Positions 8,338 through 17,797 of a stretch of 64,000 nt of DNA are shown here, piece after piece. The position numbers and the translations under genes were made by a program. Numbering within the stretch: position 1 is the first letter of the stretch; each line of letters starts with the position of its first letter. The notes below the pieces were generated by a model, which saw only the letters and a list, made by a program, of their open reading frames with translations, did not search any database and was not told the origin of the DNA. Source of the stretch: CAYQJL01 sp964573295 (GTDB lineage: Bacteria; Eisenbacteria; RBG-16-71-46; CAIMUX01; WJJG01); contig CAZNJE010000007.1 in assembly GCA_964573295.1 (NCBI GenBank), positions 76,926-140,925 of the forward strand. The letters are read 5' to 3'.

Positions 8338-10308
8338 TCAGCTCATCGGGTCGCGCGCGACCGGCAGGCCGACGGTGAATCGGGTACCCTGCCCCACCTC
8401 GCTGGCAACCGCGATCGAGCCCTTGTGTTCTTCCAGGATCCGGTGAGCGATCGCCAGGCCCAGCCCCGTGCCGCCGCGGGCGCGCTTGGTCGTGAAGAAG
8501 GGATCGAAGATCTGTTTCTGAGTCTTCTCGTTCATGCCCCTGCCGTTGTCCTCGACCTCGAGAACCACGTGTCCGCTCTGTGTGCGCGAGCGCACCACGA
8601 TCCGGCCCTTGCGATCATCGGGAATCGCCTGCGCGGCGTTGACGAGCAGATTCACCAGCACCTGTTCGATCTTCTGCGAGTTGCCCATGAAGGTGGGCAG
8701 GTCGGGCTCGAGTTCGAGTTCGAGTTCGGCGCGCTGGTGAACCTCGTTGTGCACCAGCCGCGAACAAGCCTCGATCAACGTGTTGAGGTCTACCTGCTCG
8801 ATCGGCTGACCTTCGTCGCGGCGAGCGAACCGCTTGAGCCCATCGACGATGACCTTGATGCGCTCGGAGCCGTGGGCCATGTCGTCGACCAGGACCATGA
8901 TGTGCTCGCGGAAGAAGCTGTAGGGCAGGCGGGCGACCTTGAGGTCGGGGTGATCGGCCTGGTACTGATCCACGATTGGCAAGATGTCCTCGAGCGCCTG
9001 TTTCAGGATCTTGACGTTGCCGCGGATGAACTGGTTGGGGTTGTTGATCTCGTGGCCGACGCCGCTCACCAGCTGACCGAGCGCGGACATCTGGTCGGCG
9101 CGCTGGAGCTGTTCCTCGTAGGTCTTCTCCAGCGTCACGTCGCGGTAGAACTCCATGATGCCCTCGACCTCGTGGTCGCGGTTGAAGACCGGAACGGCGT
9201 GGACATCGAGATGGCGGCCGTCGTGGATGATGGTGAGTGTGATCGGGGTCTTCTCCTTCAGGATCTTGGCCAATCGGCAATCCGGACACGGCCGGTTGCG
9301 CCCGAAGAGCGCGAAGTGGCATTTCGCCCCCGGTTCGACCTCCTGATGGTTGGTCATGACCACATTGCGGTTGCGGTCGATGAGCGCCATGTCACCCGGG
9401 ATCATCTCGAACATGCTCTCGAGCCGGGCCTTCGACTCCTCCCAGTTGCGATTGACGCGCTCCATGTAGGTGTCGATCGTGGCGAGCTTCTTGCGCTGCT
9501 CCTCCAGCTCGGCGGTGCGCGCGGCGATGTCGCGCTCGAGTCTTTTCATCCGCTCGCGCTGGGCGGCTTCCTCCTCCTGCTTGAGCACCAGGTGCTCACT
9601 GAGCCGCTTACGTTCCAAGGCCAGGTTGAGCATGCGCACGATCTCATCGAGCATGCGCTGTTCCTCGGGCAGCAGTTCCAGGTGGGAATCCAGATAGCCC
9701 ACCCGGATCTCGCCCACCGTCGCGCCACCGATCACCATCTCGGAGCGGAGGACGGTCGGGCTCGCGATGGGCTGTCCGTAGGCCTGGCCTTCGAAGGTAG
9801 CGAAGACAATCGTCTGGTCGGGATACTGCATCCCGCGGCTCAGGAAGCTGGGGAGACGATGGAAGAACTCCTCGACCGAGCGGGCCGCCTCGATCCACTC
9901 AGCCACCGAGTAGAGACAGAAGAGCTCCTTGATGCGCTCCTCGCGGCCGTCGGCATCGATCTGGGCCACGCCGTCGATGCGTGCGCCGAAGAAGATGCAA
10001 ATTCCATCATTATTGGAAGAGAAACGCTTGATCTTCAGTGGGATCGAGGCGCCGCCGCCACCCCGCGGCGTGAAGACGGCGATCCCCCCACTGCCGCGCT
10101 TGGCGCGGATCATCGCGGCGCGGAAGGTCTCGAGCGAATCGTGCGTGAGTACCTCTTCGAGGCAGCGCTCACCGGGCACCACCTCGCCGAGCCCCGCCCT
10201 GCGGCAGAGCAGGCGACTGGCATGCTGGATCCGCTCGTCCTGATCCACGACGAACAGGAAGTCGAAGTTGCTTTCGACGAAGGCGTACAGGTCGTCGAAC
10301 TTGATCAT
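8338..10308 (-). CDS. PAS-domain sensor histidine kinase
   Basis: 656 residues. Start ATG at 10308 is preceded by GAGGAG; the open frame runs further up without support. No transmembrane segment is evident, so a cytoplasmic sensor. Order: N-terminal PAS-like domain (FLFVVDQDERIQHAS), a middle region, a coiled coil (near RMKRLERDIAARTAELEEQR), a second PAS with a Cys-rich motif (CHFALFGRNRPCPDC), a HisKA-type phosphoacceptor at about His419 (GHEINNP), then an HATPase with N-box (LLVNAAQ), G1 (EDNGRGM), F-box (DPFFTTKR) and G2 (GTGLGLAI). It is the last gene of the operon whose first gene is a response regulator. The Cys motif suggests redox or ligand sensing, an inference. Confidence 0.92.
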   Translation of the reverse strand: MIKFDDLYAFVESNFDFLFVVDQDERIQHASRLLCRRAGLGEVVPGERCLEEVLTHDSLETFRAAMIRAKRGSGGIAVFTPRGGGGASIPLKIKRFSSNNDGICIFFGARIDGVAQIDADGREERIKELFCLYSVAEWIEAARSVEEFFHRLPSFLSRGMQYPDQTIVFATFEGQAYGQPIASPTVLRSEMVIGGATVGEIRVGYLDSHLELLPEEQRMLDEIVRMLNLALERKRLSEHLVLKQEEEAAQRERMKRLERDIAARTAELEEQRKKLATIDTYMERVNRNWEESKARLESMFEMIPGDMALIDRNRNVVMTNHQEVEPGAKCHFALFGRNRPCPDCRLAKILKEKTPITLTIIHDGRHLDVHAVPVFNRDHEVEGIMEFYRDVTLEKTYEEQLQRADQMSALGQLVSGVGHEINNPNQFIRGNVKILKQALEDILPIVDQYQADHPDLKVARLPYSFFREHIMVLVDDMAHGSERIKVIVDGLKRFARRDEGQPIEQVDLNTLIEACSRLVHNEVHQRAELELELEPDLPTFMGNSQKIEQVLVNLLVNAAQAIPDDRKGRIVVRSRTQSGHVVLEVEDNGRGMNEKTQKQIFDPFFTTKRARGGTGLGLAIAHRILEEHKGSIAVASEVGQGTRFTVGLPVARDPMS

Positions 10309-10404
10309 GCCTGCTCCTCGGAGGGACCGGGGCAGGCCGCCGTGTTTCCGCCGGCGCCGGCGTCCCGCCTGACCGGGGGACGCCGGGCGCGGTGGACCTG
10401 CCAT

Positions 10405-13400
10405 CTAATGGACGCGATAGCGGTCGGTCCCGACCTCGCGAATCTCCTTCTTGTACCGCTCACCATGGGTGAGCGGCGGCGTGATGCTGACGGGCTGGAC
10501 CTTGACCTCGGCGGGAATCAGGCCCCGCGGCTCCCACTTACGCGCTTGCCCGGTGTTCCAGTAGAAGGGCACCTGGCCATTGAGGCTGCTTCCGATCTCC
10601 CCCTCGAGCAGCAGCGTAAGCTGTTCGATCGTCTCGGGCAAACCCGTAACCCCCAGCCGGGTGGCCAGGCCGGCCAGGATCTCCCAGCCCGCCTTGCCCG
10701 CCGGCGGCGGCACGGCGCCGGCGAAGTCGATGCGCCGGCCTTCGAAGTTGCACCTGGTCCCGGGTGACTCCAGGTAGGTGCTGCCCGGCAGGGTGACATT
10801 GGCCCACTGGATGGTCTCGGTCACCGCCCAATCCATCGCGGCGATGAACTCGGTGTTCTGGAAGAAGGCGCCGGTGCGGTTGTGCCGCATCGGGTCCTCG
10901 CCGATGATCAGCGCCGCCCGAATCTTGCCCGCCTCCAGCAACCCGCGCAGCTCGGCGTGGCTCTTCGCGCCCGGAAGATCGGCCGCGGCCCGGCGCCCGG
11001 CCGTGAAGCCCACATCGGCACCGCAGACCTCGAGCCCCGCGCCGTTGGCGGTCATCTGCGGCAGCAACAGGTCCGCGTCGGCGCCGGTCTGCCGCAGCAG
11101 CACCGTCAGGTTGGCCATCGTCTCGAGGTCCCCCGGGGATTGGTCGAGGGTACGATCAGGACTGTGCACGAAGACGATCCGCTTGCCCTCACCGATCATG
11201 GCCGCCGCGGCGCGGATGCGCTCCTCGTCGACACCGGTCAGTTCGGTAACCGTCGCAAGATCGTAGTTGAGCGTCTTCAAGAAGGCGTCGCCCCCCGGCA
11301 GGCTGGCAACCTGCGCGCGGTCCAGGACGCCTTCTTCGAGCAGCACCATGATCACGCCGGCCCACATCACCGAAGCGCGCCCACGCATCGGATCCAGGGT
11401 TACGCCGGCGTAGTGACGGTCGGCGGTATCCAGCGTGGAGTTGGCCACGATGAGCTTGGCGCCCTTGCGCGCGGCCTCGATCACCTCGATCGACAAGATC
11501 AGGTGATCTCGCTCCATGCTCGTGTTGTTGCACACGATCAGGTCCGCCTCGCGCAGGGCGGTGCGATCACAGGTCGAGGCCGTGAAGCCCAGGGCCTGGT
11601 CCACACTGCCCGACTCGTTGCCGCCCAGCACCATCGTCAGGGACGCGACGTTGGCGGTCCCCAGGCCCTCCCGGGCGATCCGGCCCGCCAGATAGAGTTC
11701 TTCGTTGGTGAGCTCGGGCGAGGCGAATACGGCCACCGCCTCGGGCCCATGCTCTTGGGCCGCCTGGCGCAGCCCGGCGATCGTCAGCGCGTAGGCATCG
11801 TCGAAGGTGGTGTCCTGCGAACCGACGCCGCTGCGCACGCTGGGCGCGTCGATGCGGCGCTGCTTGATGAATCGCTCGTAGCCGAAGCGCCCGTAGCGGC
11901 ACAGGTACTGCCCCGGTGTGCCCGAAGAGGTGATGTAGTAGCGGTCATCGCCGAAACGCTTCACGCGGATCTCACAGCCCAGCGAGCAGAAGGCGCAGTG
12001 CGTGCTTACCTCGTCGGTCGCCAGGTAAGCGCGTCCCGGGAATGGGTACTTCACGGTCAGCGCCCCGGTCGGACAGCTATCGACGCAGTTGCCGCAACTG
12101 ACGCAGTTGGTCTGGACCAGCGGATCGTTCATCGCCGGCCGCATCTCGGTGCGGAAGCCCCGGCCGACGAGTCCCAGCGCGGAAATCGTCAGCACCCGGG
12201 CGCAGGTGCGGACGCAGCGCGAGCAGAGAACACATTTGTTGGGATCGTAGATGATATAGGGGTGGCGGTCGTCGATCTTGTGCTTGCGGACATAGCCGGC
12301 GAAGCGCGCCATGTCCACGCCGTAGTCCTCGGCATAGAGCCGCAGGGCGCAATCGTCATAGCGCACGCAACCGCAGGATAGACAGCGGTCCACCTCGTGC
12401 GAGACGTCTTCGGGCTCGAACCCGGTCGCGACCTCGCGGAAGTTGCCCTTGCGCTCCTCCACATCGATCAGGTGCACCTCATGCCGCGGACTCTCGGGCA
12501 CGTCGCCCAGTTCGGCCTTGCCCGGCTTCGACCAAAACTCCTTGGTGACGACGAAAGGCTCGGGCTCGATCTGCGCACCGCGCAAGTAGGCATCGATCGC
12601 CTTGGCCGCGCGCTGGCCGTCGCGGATGGCATCGATCACCACCGTGGGGCCGTCGTCGGCCGCGTCCCCGCCGGCGTACACGCCGGGGATGTTGGTGGCC
12701 ATCGTCTTCGTGTCGATATCGATGGTCTCCCAGCGGCTGACGCCCAGGTCCTTCCCCGACACCTGCTTCAACCCATCGAGCACCGGCCCTTGTCCGATCG
12801 CCGAAACCGCCAGATGACACGGCAGATCGAACTCGCTTCCCTCGAGCGGCACCGGACGGCGACGGCCGGAGGCATCCGGCTCGCCCAGAACCATGCGGAT
12901 ACAGCGCAGCCCCTTGAGGCGGCCGCCGTCGGCGAGGATGCCCACCGGTGCGGCCAACTCCATGAGCTCGATCCCTTCGTCGATGCAGTCGTGGATCTCC
13001 ATCTCATCGGCGGGCATCTCGGCCTTGGTGCGCCGGTAGAGAATGATGACCTTCTCGGCCCCGAGCCGCCAGCTCGTGCGCGCCACGTCCATGGCGGTGT
13101 TGCCGCCGCCCACCACGACCACCGTTCCGGAGACCGGTTCGCGGCGGATCGCCTTCTCGCGCAGGAAGTCCGCGCCGGTCACCACGCCTTCGGTGTCGAA
13201 CTCACCCTCGACACGCATGGGTTTGCCTGTCCAGGCACCCGCGCCCAGAAAGAGGGCGTCGTGCTTCTCGCGGAGTTCGTCGATCGTGACGTCCCGACCT
13301 ACGCGCACGTTGTAATGGATCTCGGCTCCCGCCCGCTCGATGTAGTCGATCTCTTGGTCCAGGACATCATCGGGAAGCCGGTAGGTCGGGATACCGTAGC

Positions 13401-14094
13401 GCAGCATCCCCCCACCCTTGGGCATCGCCTCGTAGAGCACCGGCTGGTAGCCACGCCGTCCGAGGAAGTAGGCCGCGGTCAGGCCGGCCGGGCCGGCTCC
13501 CACAATACCGATCGACTTGCCGCGATCGGGCTCGCGCTCAGGATCCCGATCGTAGACACCCGGTCGGTCGGTGACGTAACGTTTCACCCAGTTGATGCCT
13601 ACCGGCGCATCGATGTCACCCCGCCGGCAGACCACCTCGCACTTGCGGACGCACACACGTCCGCACACCGCCGGCAACGGGTTGGCCTCGCGAATGAGAT
13701 CGACCGCGCGCTGGATCTGCCCCATGCCGGCCAATGCCAGATAGCCCTGGGCATCCACTCCCGCCGGGCACCCCTGCAGACAGGGCGACACGCAGTCGGC
13801 GTAGTGATTCGAGATCAAGAGCTCGAGTGCGGTCTTGCGGGAGGCCACCACACGCTCGTTGCGGGTCTCGACCTCCATGTCGGGCGCGATCCGCGTCGCA
13901 CAGGCCGGCACCAAGTTCGGCCGCCCCTTGACCTCCACGACACAGACAAAGCAGGAGCCGTACGGCGCCAGCTCCTCCGAGTGACAGAGCGTGGGGATCT
14001 CGTCGAGCTTCTGCTCGCGCACGACCTCGAGGATCGTCTGCCCCGGCCGCGCGGTGACGTCCTGACCGTTGATCTTCAGCTGGATCGTATCCAT
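10405..14094 (-). CDS. NuoG/FdhA-like iron-sulfur protein with inserted GltD-type FAD/NAD(P) module
   Basis: 1229 residues, cytoplasmic. An N-terminal [2Fe-2S] domain (Cys37, 48, 51, 65) leads into a GltD-type region starting at CVSPCLQGCPAGVD with FAD motif GIVGAGPAGLTAA and a canonical NADPH motif (VVGGGNTAMDVA, LYRR). Two [4Fe-4S] ferredoxin motifs follow (CVLCSRCVRTC, CVSCGNCVDSC). Last comes a molybdopterin-oxidoreductase fold with CAFCSLGC cluster ligands. Where formate dehydrogenases carry catalytic Cys or Sec, no Cys is seen (around MVLGGNESGSVDQALGF), so formate oxidation is not predicted. Closest concept: the GltD-like and FdhA-like SfrB and SfrA subunits merged in one chain. ATG 14094 is chosen; a TTG at 14106 overlaps the preceding nuoF-like stop. 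Confidence 0.88.
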   Translation of the reverse strand: MDTIQLKINGQDVTARPGQTILEVVREQKLDEIPTLCHSEELAPYGSCFVCVVEVKGRPNLVPACATRIAPDMEVETRNERVVASRKTALELLISNHYADCVSPCLQGCPAGVDAQGYLALAGMGQIQRAVDLIREANPLPAVCGRVCVRKCEVVCRRGDIDAPVGINWVKRYVTDRPGVYDRDPEREPDRGKSIGIVGAGPAGLTAAYFLGRRGYQPVLYEAMPKGGGMLRYGIPTYRLPDDVLDQEIDYIERAGAEIHYNVRVGRDVTIDELREKHDALFLGAGAWTGKPMRVEGEFDTEGVVTGADFLREKAIRREPVSGTVVVVGGGNTAMDVARTSWRLGAEKVIILYRRTKAEMPADEMEIHDCIDEGIELMELAAPVGILADGGRLKGLRCIRMVLGEPDASGRRRPVPLEGSEFDLPCHLAVSAIGQGPVLDGLKQVSGKDLGVSRWETIDIDTKTMATNIPGVYAGGDAADDGPTVVIDAIRDGQRAAKAIDAYLRGAQIEPEPFVVTKEFWSKPGKAELGDVPESPRHEVHLIDVEERKGNFREVATGFEPEDVSHEVDRCLSCGCVRYDDCALRLYAEDYGVDMARFAGYVRKHKIDDRHPYIIYDPNKCVLCSRCVRTCARVLTISALGLVGRGFRTEMRPAMNDPLVQTNCVSCGNCVDSCPTGALTVKYPFPGRAYLATDEVSTHCAFCSLGCEIRVKRFGDDRYYITSSGTPGQYLCRYGRFGYERFIKQRRIDAPSVRSGVGSQDTTFDDAYALTIAGLRQAAQEHGPEAVAVFASPELTNEELYLAGRIAREGLGTANVASLTMVLGGNESGSVDQALGFTASTCDRTALREADLIVCNNTSMERDHLILSIEVIEAARKGAKLIVANSTLDTADRHYAGVTLDPMRGRASVMWAGVIMVLLEEGVLDRAQVASLPGGDAFLKTLNYDLATVTELTGVDEERIRAAAAMIGEGKRIVFVHSPDRTLDQSPGDLETMANLTVLLRQTGADADLLLPQMTANGAGLEVCGADVGFTAGRRAAADLPGAKSHAELRGLLEAGKIRAALIIGEDPMRHNRTGAFFQNTEFIAAMDWAVTETIQWANVTLPGSTYLESPGTRCNFEGRRIDFAGAVPPPAGKAGWEILAGLATRLGVTGLPETIEQLTLLLEGEIGSSLNGQVPFYWNTGQARKWEPRGLIPAEVKVQPVSITPPLTHGERYKKEIREVGTDRYRVH

Positions 14095-14102
14095 GACACG
14101 CC

Positions 14103-15881
14103 TCAATTCTTATACACCGCGTCGAAGTTGCAGCTCGTGATGCACTGGCCGCACTTGACGCAAATTTCATTGTTGATGACGTGGGGCTTCTTCGGTTCTC
14201 CGGTGATGGCGTCCACCGGGCACTTCTTGGCGCACAGCGTACAGCCCGTGCACTTCTGCGGGTCGATGAAGAAGTCGACCAACGCTTCACAGTACTTGGC
14301 CGTGCACCGCCGGTCCAGAATGTGCTCTTTGTACTCGTTGAGGTAGTACTTCATCGTGGTGAGCACGGGGTTGGGCGCGGTCTGGCCAAGTCCGCAGAGA
14401 CTGGCCTCGCGAATCTGGCGGGCCAGCTGGTCGAGCTTCTCGAGGTCCTCTTCCTGGCCCTCGCCGCGGGTGATGCGCTCCAAGGTCTCGAGCATGCGCA
14501 GCGTGCCGATCCGGCAGAAGGTGCACTTGCCGCAGGACTCCTTCTGCGTGAAGTCCAGGAAGAAGCGCGCGATCTCGACCATACAGGTCTTGGTATCGAC
14601 GACCACCATGCCGCCCGAGCCCATGATGGCACCGGTGGCCGGGATCGATTCGAAGTCGACCGGCGTGTCGGCCAGCTCGGCCGGGATGCAGCCGCCGGAG
14701 GGGCCGCCCATCTGGACGGCCTTGAACTCGCCGCCATCCTTGATGCCCCCGCCGATCTTGAACACCAGGTCCCGGATCGTCGTGCCCATGGGCACTTCGG
14801 CCAACCCGCCGTGCTTGACCTTGCCGGCCAGCGCGAAAACCTTCGTGCCCCGGCTCTTCTCGGTGCCGAACTTCGCGTAGGCGGCCGAACCGTTGGTGAT
14901 GATCCACGGCACATTGGCGTAGGTCTCGACATTGTTGTTGTTCGTGGGCTTCTGCCACAGCCCCTTCTCGGCCGGGAAGGGCGGGCGGATGCGCGGCATG
15001 CCGCGCTCGCCCTCGATCGAGGCGAAGAGTGCGGTTTCCTCGCCACAGACAAAGGCGCCGGCCCCCTGCTTGATCTTCAGGTCGAAGTCGAAGCCGGTGC
15101 CCAGGATGTTCTTGCCCAGATAGCCCTTCTCGCGGGCGGCGGCGATGGCGATCTCGAGCCGCTTGATTGCCAGTGGGTACTCGGCGCGGCAGTAGATGTA
15201 GCCGAAGCTGGCCCCGATGGCCCGAGCGCAGATGATCATGCCCTCGAGCACCGCGTGGGGATCGCCCTCCAGCACGGAGCGGTCCATGAACGCCCCAGGG
15301 TCGCCCTCGTCGGCGTTGCACACGACGTACTTGATCTCGCCCTCATTCTTCGCGGCGAACGACCACTTGAGGCCGGTCGGGAATCCGGCCCCACCACGGC
15401 CGCGCAGGCCCGAGGCCTTCACTTCCTCGATGATCTCCTCGGGCGTCATCTCCTCGAGAGCCTTGGCCAGCGCCGTATAGCCGCCGCGTTCCTCGTACTC
15501 GGCCAGCGATTCCGGATTGATGGTGCCGCAGTTGCGAAGCACGATCCGCTCCTGGGGATCCATGAACGCGATCTCGTCGCCGTCGGGGGCGCCGTCGGCC
15601 TTGATCCGGTAGATGACGCCGTCGGTGAGCATCTCGCCGCCGCGCACATGGCGCTCGAAGATCTCACCCGCGCGGTCCGGATCCACGTCCCCATAGATCA
15701 CCCGGGTACCGTTCTCGCGCACCTCGACCAGCGGCTCGCGGAAACACATGCCGATGCAGCCGGTGATTTCGAGCTTGCACGCTTCGGGATTCTGCGCCGA
15801 CAGGTCCTTCAAGCGATTGTAGACCGCCTGAGCCCCAGCCGAGAGACCACAGGTTCCCATCCCAACGAAGACTTGTTTCAT
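14103..15881 (-). CDS. NuoF/HydB-like NADH-binding flavoprotein
   Basis: 592 residues, cytoplasmic. An N-terminal thioredoxin-like [2Fe-2S] domain (MGTCGLSAGA, then CIGMCFREP) is followed by the NuoF core with the NADH/FMN glycine-rich motif (GLRGRGGAGFPTG), CNADEGDPGAFMDR and the FMN-site GAGAFVCGEETAL. The [4Fe-4S] ligands ESCGKCTFCRIG come next, and a C-terminal two-cluster ferredoxin domain (CTGCTLCAKKCPVD, CVKCGQCITSC) ends it. That architecture is that of HydB/BfuB, the flavin subunit of bifurcating complexes, not of respiratory NuoF, which lacks both ends. It is translationally close to the giant downstream subunit (ends at 14103) and 24 bases after nuoE-like. Confidence 0.93.
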   Translation of the reverse strand: MKQVFVGMGTCGLSAGAQAVYNRLKDLSAQNPEACKLEITGCIGMCFREPLVEVRENGTRVIYGDVDPDRAGEIFERHVRGGEMLTDGVIYRIKADGAPDGDEIAFMDPQERIVLRNCGTINPESLAEYEERGGYTALAKALEEMTPEEIIEEVKASGLRGRGGAGFPTGLKWSFAAKNEGEIKYVVCNADEGDPGAFMDRSVLEGDPHAVLEGMIICARAIGASFGYIYCRAEYPLAIKRLEIAIAAAREKGYLGKNILGTGFDFDLKIKQGAGAFVCGEETALFASIEGERGMPRIRPPFPAEKGLWQKPTNNNNVETYANVPWIITNGSAAYAKFGTEKSRGTKVFALAGKVKHGGLAEVPMGTTIRDLVFKIGGGIKDGGEFKAVQMGGPSGGCIPAELADTPVDFESIPATGAIMGSGGMVVVDTKTCMVEIARFFLDFTQKESCGKCTFCRIGTLRMLETLERITRGEGQEEDLEKLDQLARQIREASLCGLGQTAPNPVLTTMKYYLNEYKEHILDRRCTAKYCEALVDFFIDPQKCTGCTLCAKKCPVDAITGEPKKPHVINNEICVKCGQCITSCNFDAVYKN

Positions 15882-15905
15882 CGCATCTCGCTCCGGTTTC
15901 TCAAC

Positions 15906-16400
15906 TCAGACTTCGGCCGCGGCCGCCGGCTTGGGCGCCTTGCGCCGGTAGCTGCGAACCAGCTTCCGGACCGCCGCCGGCGTAAGCTTGCCGTGGGTTT
16001 CATCGTTGATCATGACGACCGGCGCCAGTGAGCAGCATCCCAGACAGGCGACGGTGAAAAGCGTGAAGAGCCCGTCCTCGGTGGTCTCCCCCACCTCGAC
16101 GCCCAGCTCGTCCTGAACCGCCTCGATGATCGTCTTCGCGCCCGAGACATGGCACGCCGTCCCGGCGCACACCCGGATGACATTCTTGCCCATGGGCTGA
16201 AGGCGAAACTGACTGTAGAAGGTGATCACCCCGTAGATCGTCGACTCGGGCACCGTGGTCACCTCGGAGATGTACTTGATCGCCCGGCGGGGAATGTAAC
16301 CGAAGTGCTCCTGCGCCGACTGCAGCAGGGGGATCAACTCGCCCGGTTGGCCGTCGTAGCGCCACAACCGGTAGCCAAAGCTCTCTTGCTGATTTGCCAT
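15906..16400 (-). CDS. NuoE/HydC-like [2Fe-2S] subunit
   Basis: 164 residues; thioredoxin-fold [2Fe-2S] protein that pairs with NuoF/HydB. Ligand pattern CAGTAC and CLGCC are the two Cys pairs. The helical N-terminal domain shows LIPLLQSAQEHFGYIP and the motif STIYGVITFYSQF. The start at 16400 (MANQQESFG) has AGGAA upstream; a longer frame from 16436 lacks a ribosome site. Second gene of the minus-strand operon after the response regulator (144-bp gap). Confidence 0.93.
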   Translation of the reverse strand: MANQQESFGYRLWRYDGQPGELIPLLQSAQEHFGYIPRRAIKYISEVTTVPESTIYGVITFYSQFRLQPMGKNVIRVCAGTACHVSGAKTIIEAVQDELGVEVGETTEDGLFTLFTVACLGCCSLAPVVMINDETHGKLTPAAVRKLVRSYRRKAPKPAAAAEV

Positions 16401-16544
16401 GATTGGGTTCCTGCTGACTGAAAGGGTTTTCGACATCCGGCCGAAGCCGGACCACTTACGTTCATCCCGCAGGCGGCCCCCAGGGCCGCACCAGGAAATC
16501 GGATCCTTGCATGGGAGACCAACGGAAAGCCGGCCAGAAGCCGA

Positions 16545-17534
16545 CTAGTCGTCGAGCATCTTGATGACCTTGGCCTCGCGCACCCGCAGAACGCCCTCGA
16601 TCTCATTGATCTTCTCTATGATCCGGGGCGTGCGGCCCACGGCGTCCTGGCCGCTGATCATGCCGACCAGCTTCGTACCGTCCTCGATCACATCGCAGAA
16701 GAGAACCTCGTCGATGAAGAAGATCGTGGTGAAGATCTGCTGAATCGCGTCCTTCTCGATGTCGACGATGACGTAGCTGGTCGTCCCCGGCTGCAGCTGG
16801 GCGGCATCGCCCGGCACCGTCTTGACCGCCTTCCGGTAAATATTGACGAACTCGTCGACATCGCGGTCGAGCTTGGGCCGTTCGACCAGCGACTGCGAGA
16901 CGACGTCCACGCCTTTGATCGCCCGCACCTGATCGAACAGACGCTCGATGCCCTCGGTGCTGCCGGCCCGAACCAGCAGAATCACATCCACCTCGCCGCG
17001 AACGGCGTCACAAGACTCCACCCCGTCGAGCTGGCGAAGTTCGTTGAAGACCGCCATGCTGCGCGTGGGGTCGTTGATGCGGATCGTCAGATACGCGCTC
17101 ACCGATTCGCGCGTGCCACCGGTCTCTTCGGTCACCGCGGGGGCCTTGAGCGTGGTCGTCCCCGGAGCGAGTTTCTCGAGCGCCTCGACCAACTCGGGAA
17201 TCTCGAAGGGCTTGTCCAGGTACCCGGTGTTCTTCTCCGCAAGGACCGTCATCTTGAGGCGGTCGTCGCCAAAGCCGGTGATGACGAGCACCGGAAGCTC
17301 GGGATACTGGCTCTTGATGACCTTGAGGATCTTCAGGCCGTCGATATCGGGCATGAAGACATCGGTCACCAGGTAGTCGAAGCCAACGCCCTTCGAGCGT
17401 GACCGGTCCAGCTCGTGGATGGCTGAGATCCCATCGGGACAGGCGACAACCTCATAGTCCTCTTGGGTGAGACCGATCGTGACGTTGCGCCGGATTTCGG
17501 GCTCATCGTCAATGATAAGAACACGCCCTTTCAC
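16545..17534 (-). CDS. Response regulator with two Lrp/AsnC-type (RAM) ligand-binding domains
   Basis: 329 residues. GTG start at 17534 is supported by GAGGAGGG eight bases up. Receiver domain 1-125 has Asp9/10, phosphoacceptor Asp58 (YLVTDVFMPD), Thr (VITGFG) and Lys (LDKPFE). Then come two alpha-beta repeats of the AsnC ligand-binding kind: VSAYLTIRINDPTRSM to DVVSQSLV, and TSYVIVDIEKDAIQQIF to VREAKVIKML. No helix-turn-helix is seen, so it probably acts by protein contact or effector binding, not by DNA binding. It heads the nuoE-nuoF-nuoG/gltD-kinase operon and is the obvious partner of the PAS kinase at the other end. Confidence 0.85.
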   Translation of the reverse strand: MKGRVLIIDDEPEIRRNVTIGLTQEDYEVVACPDGISAIHELDRSRSKGVGFDYLVTDVFMPDIDGLKILKVIKSQYPELPVLVITGFGDDRLKMTVLAEKNTGYLDKPFEIPELVEALEKLAPGTTTLKAPAVTEETGGTRESVSAYLTIRINDPTRSMAVFNELRQLDGVESCDAVRGEVDVILLVRAGSTEGIERLFDQVRAIKGVDVVSQSLVERPKLDRDVDEFVNIYRKAVKTVPGDAAQLQPGTTSYVIVDIEKDAIQQIFTTIFFIDEVLFCDVIEDGTKLVGMISGQDAVGRTPRIIEKINEIEGVLRVREAKVIKMLDD

Positions 17535-17700
17535 GAAACACCCTCCTCGAATCCCGAGGTTTGCGGTCAGCTGTCTTCTCCGTAGCCGCGAAGCCATACG
17601 AAACCGTGGGTTTCGCAAAAGGGCGATTCTACCCCTCAGGCTCTGGCCGTGCCAACCCCAGAACATTCGATGCATGTGATTACCGCGTCCGTTAATTCGC

Positions 17701-17730
17701 TTGCAAGCCACCCCACCGCGCGGCTAGCAT
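17701..17730 (+). promoter_or_regulatory. Candidate sigma-70 promoter for tRNA-His
   Basis: TTGCAA (17701-17706), 18-base spacer, TAGCAT (17725-17730), ending 67 bases before the tRNA. Two of six mismatches in each box, so only a candidate. Confidence 0.3.
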
Positions 17731-17797
17731 CTTCACTTGCCCGCGGACTGCTTTCGTGGGCACGGGCAGGGTTGTCTCTGCCCGCAGAACTGGCCCT

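Noticed and set aside
10405..14094. Formate dehydrogenase alpha subunit
   Set aside because: Molybdopterin fold is present but no Cys or Sec at the catalytic position, and no in-frame TGA; named NuoG/FdhA-like instead.
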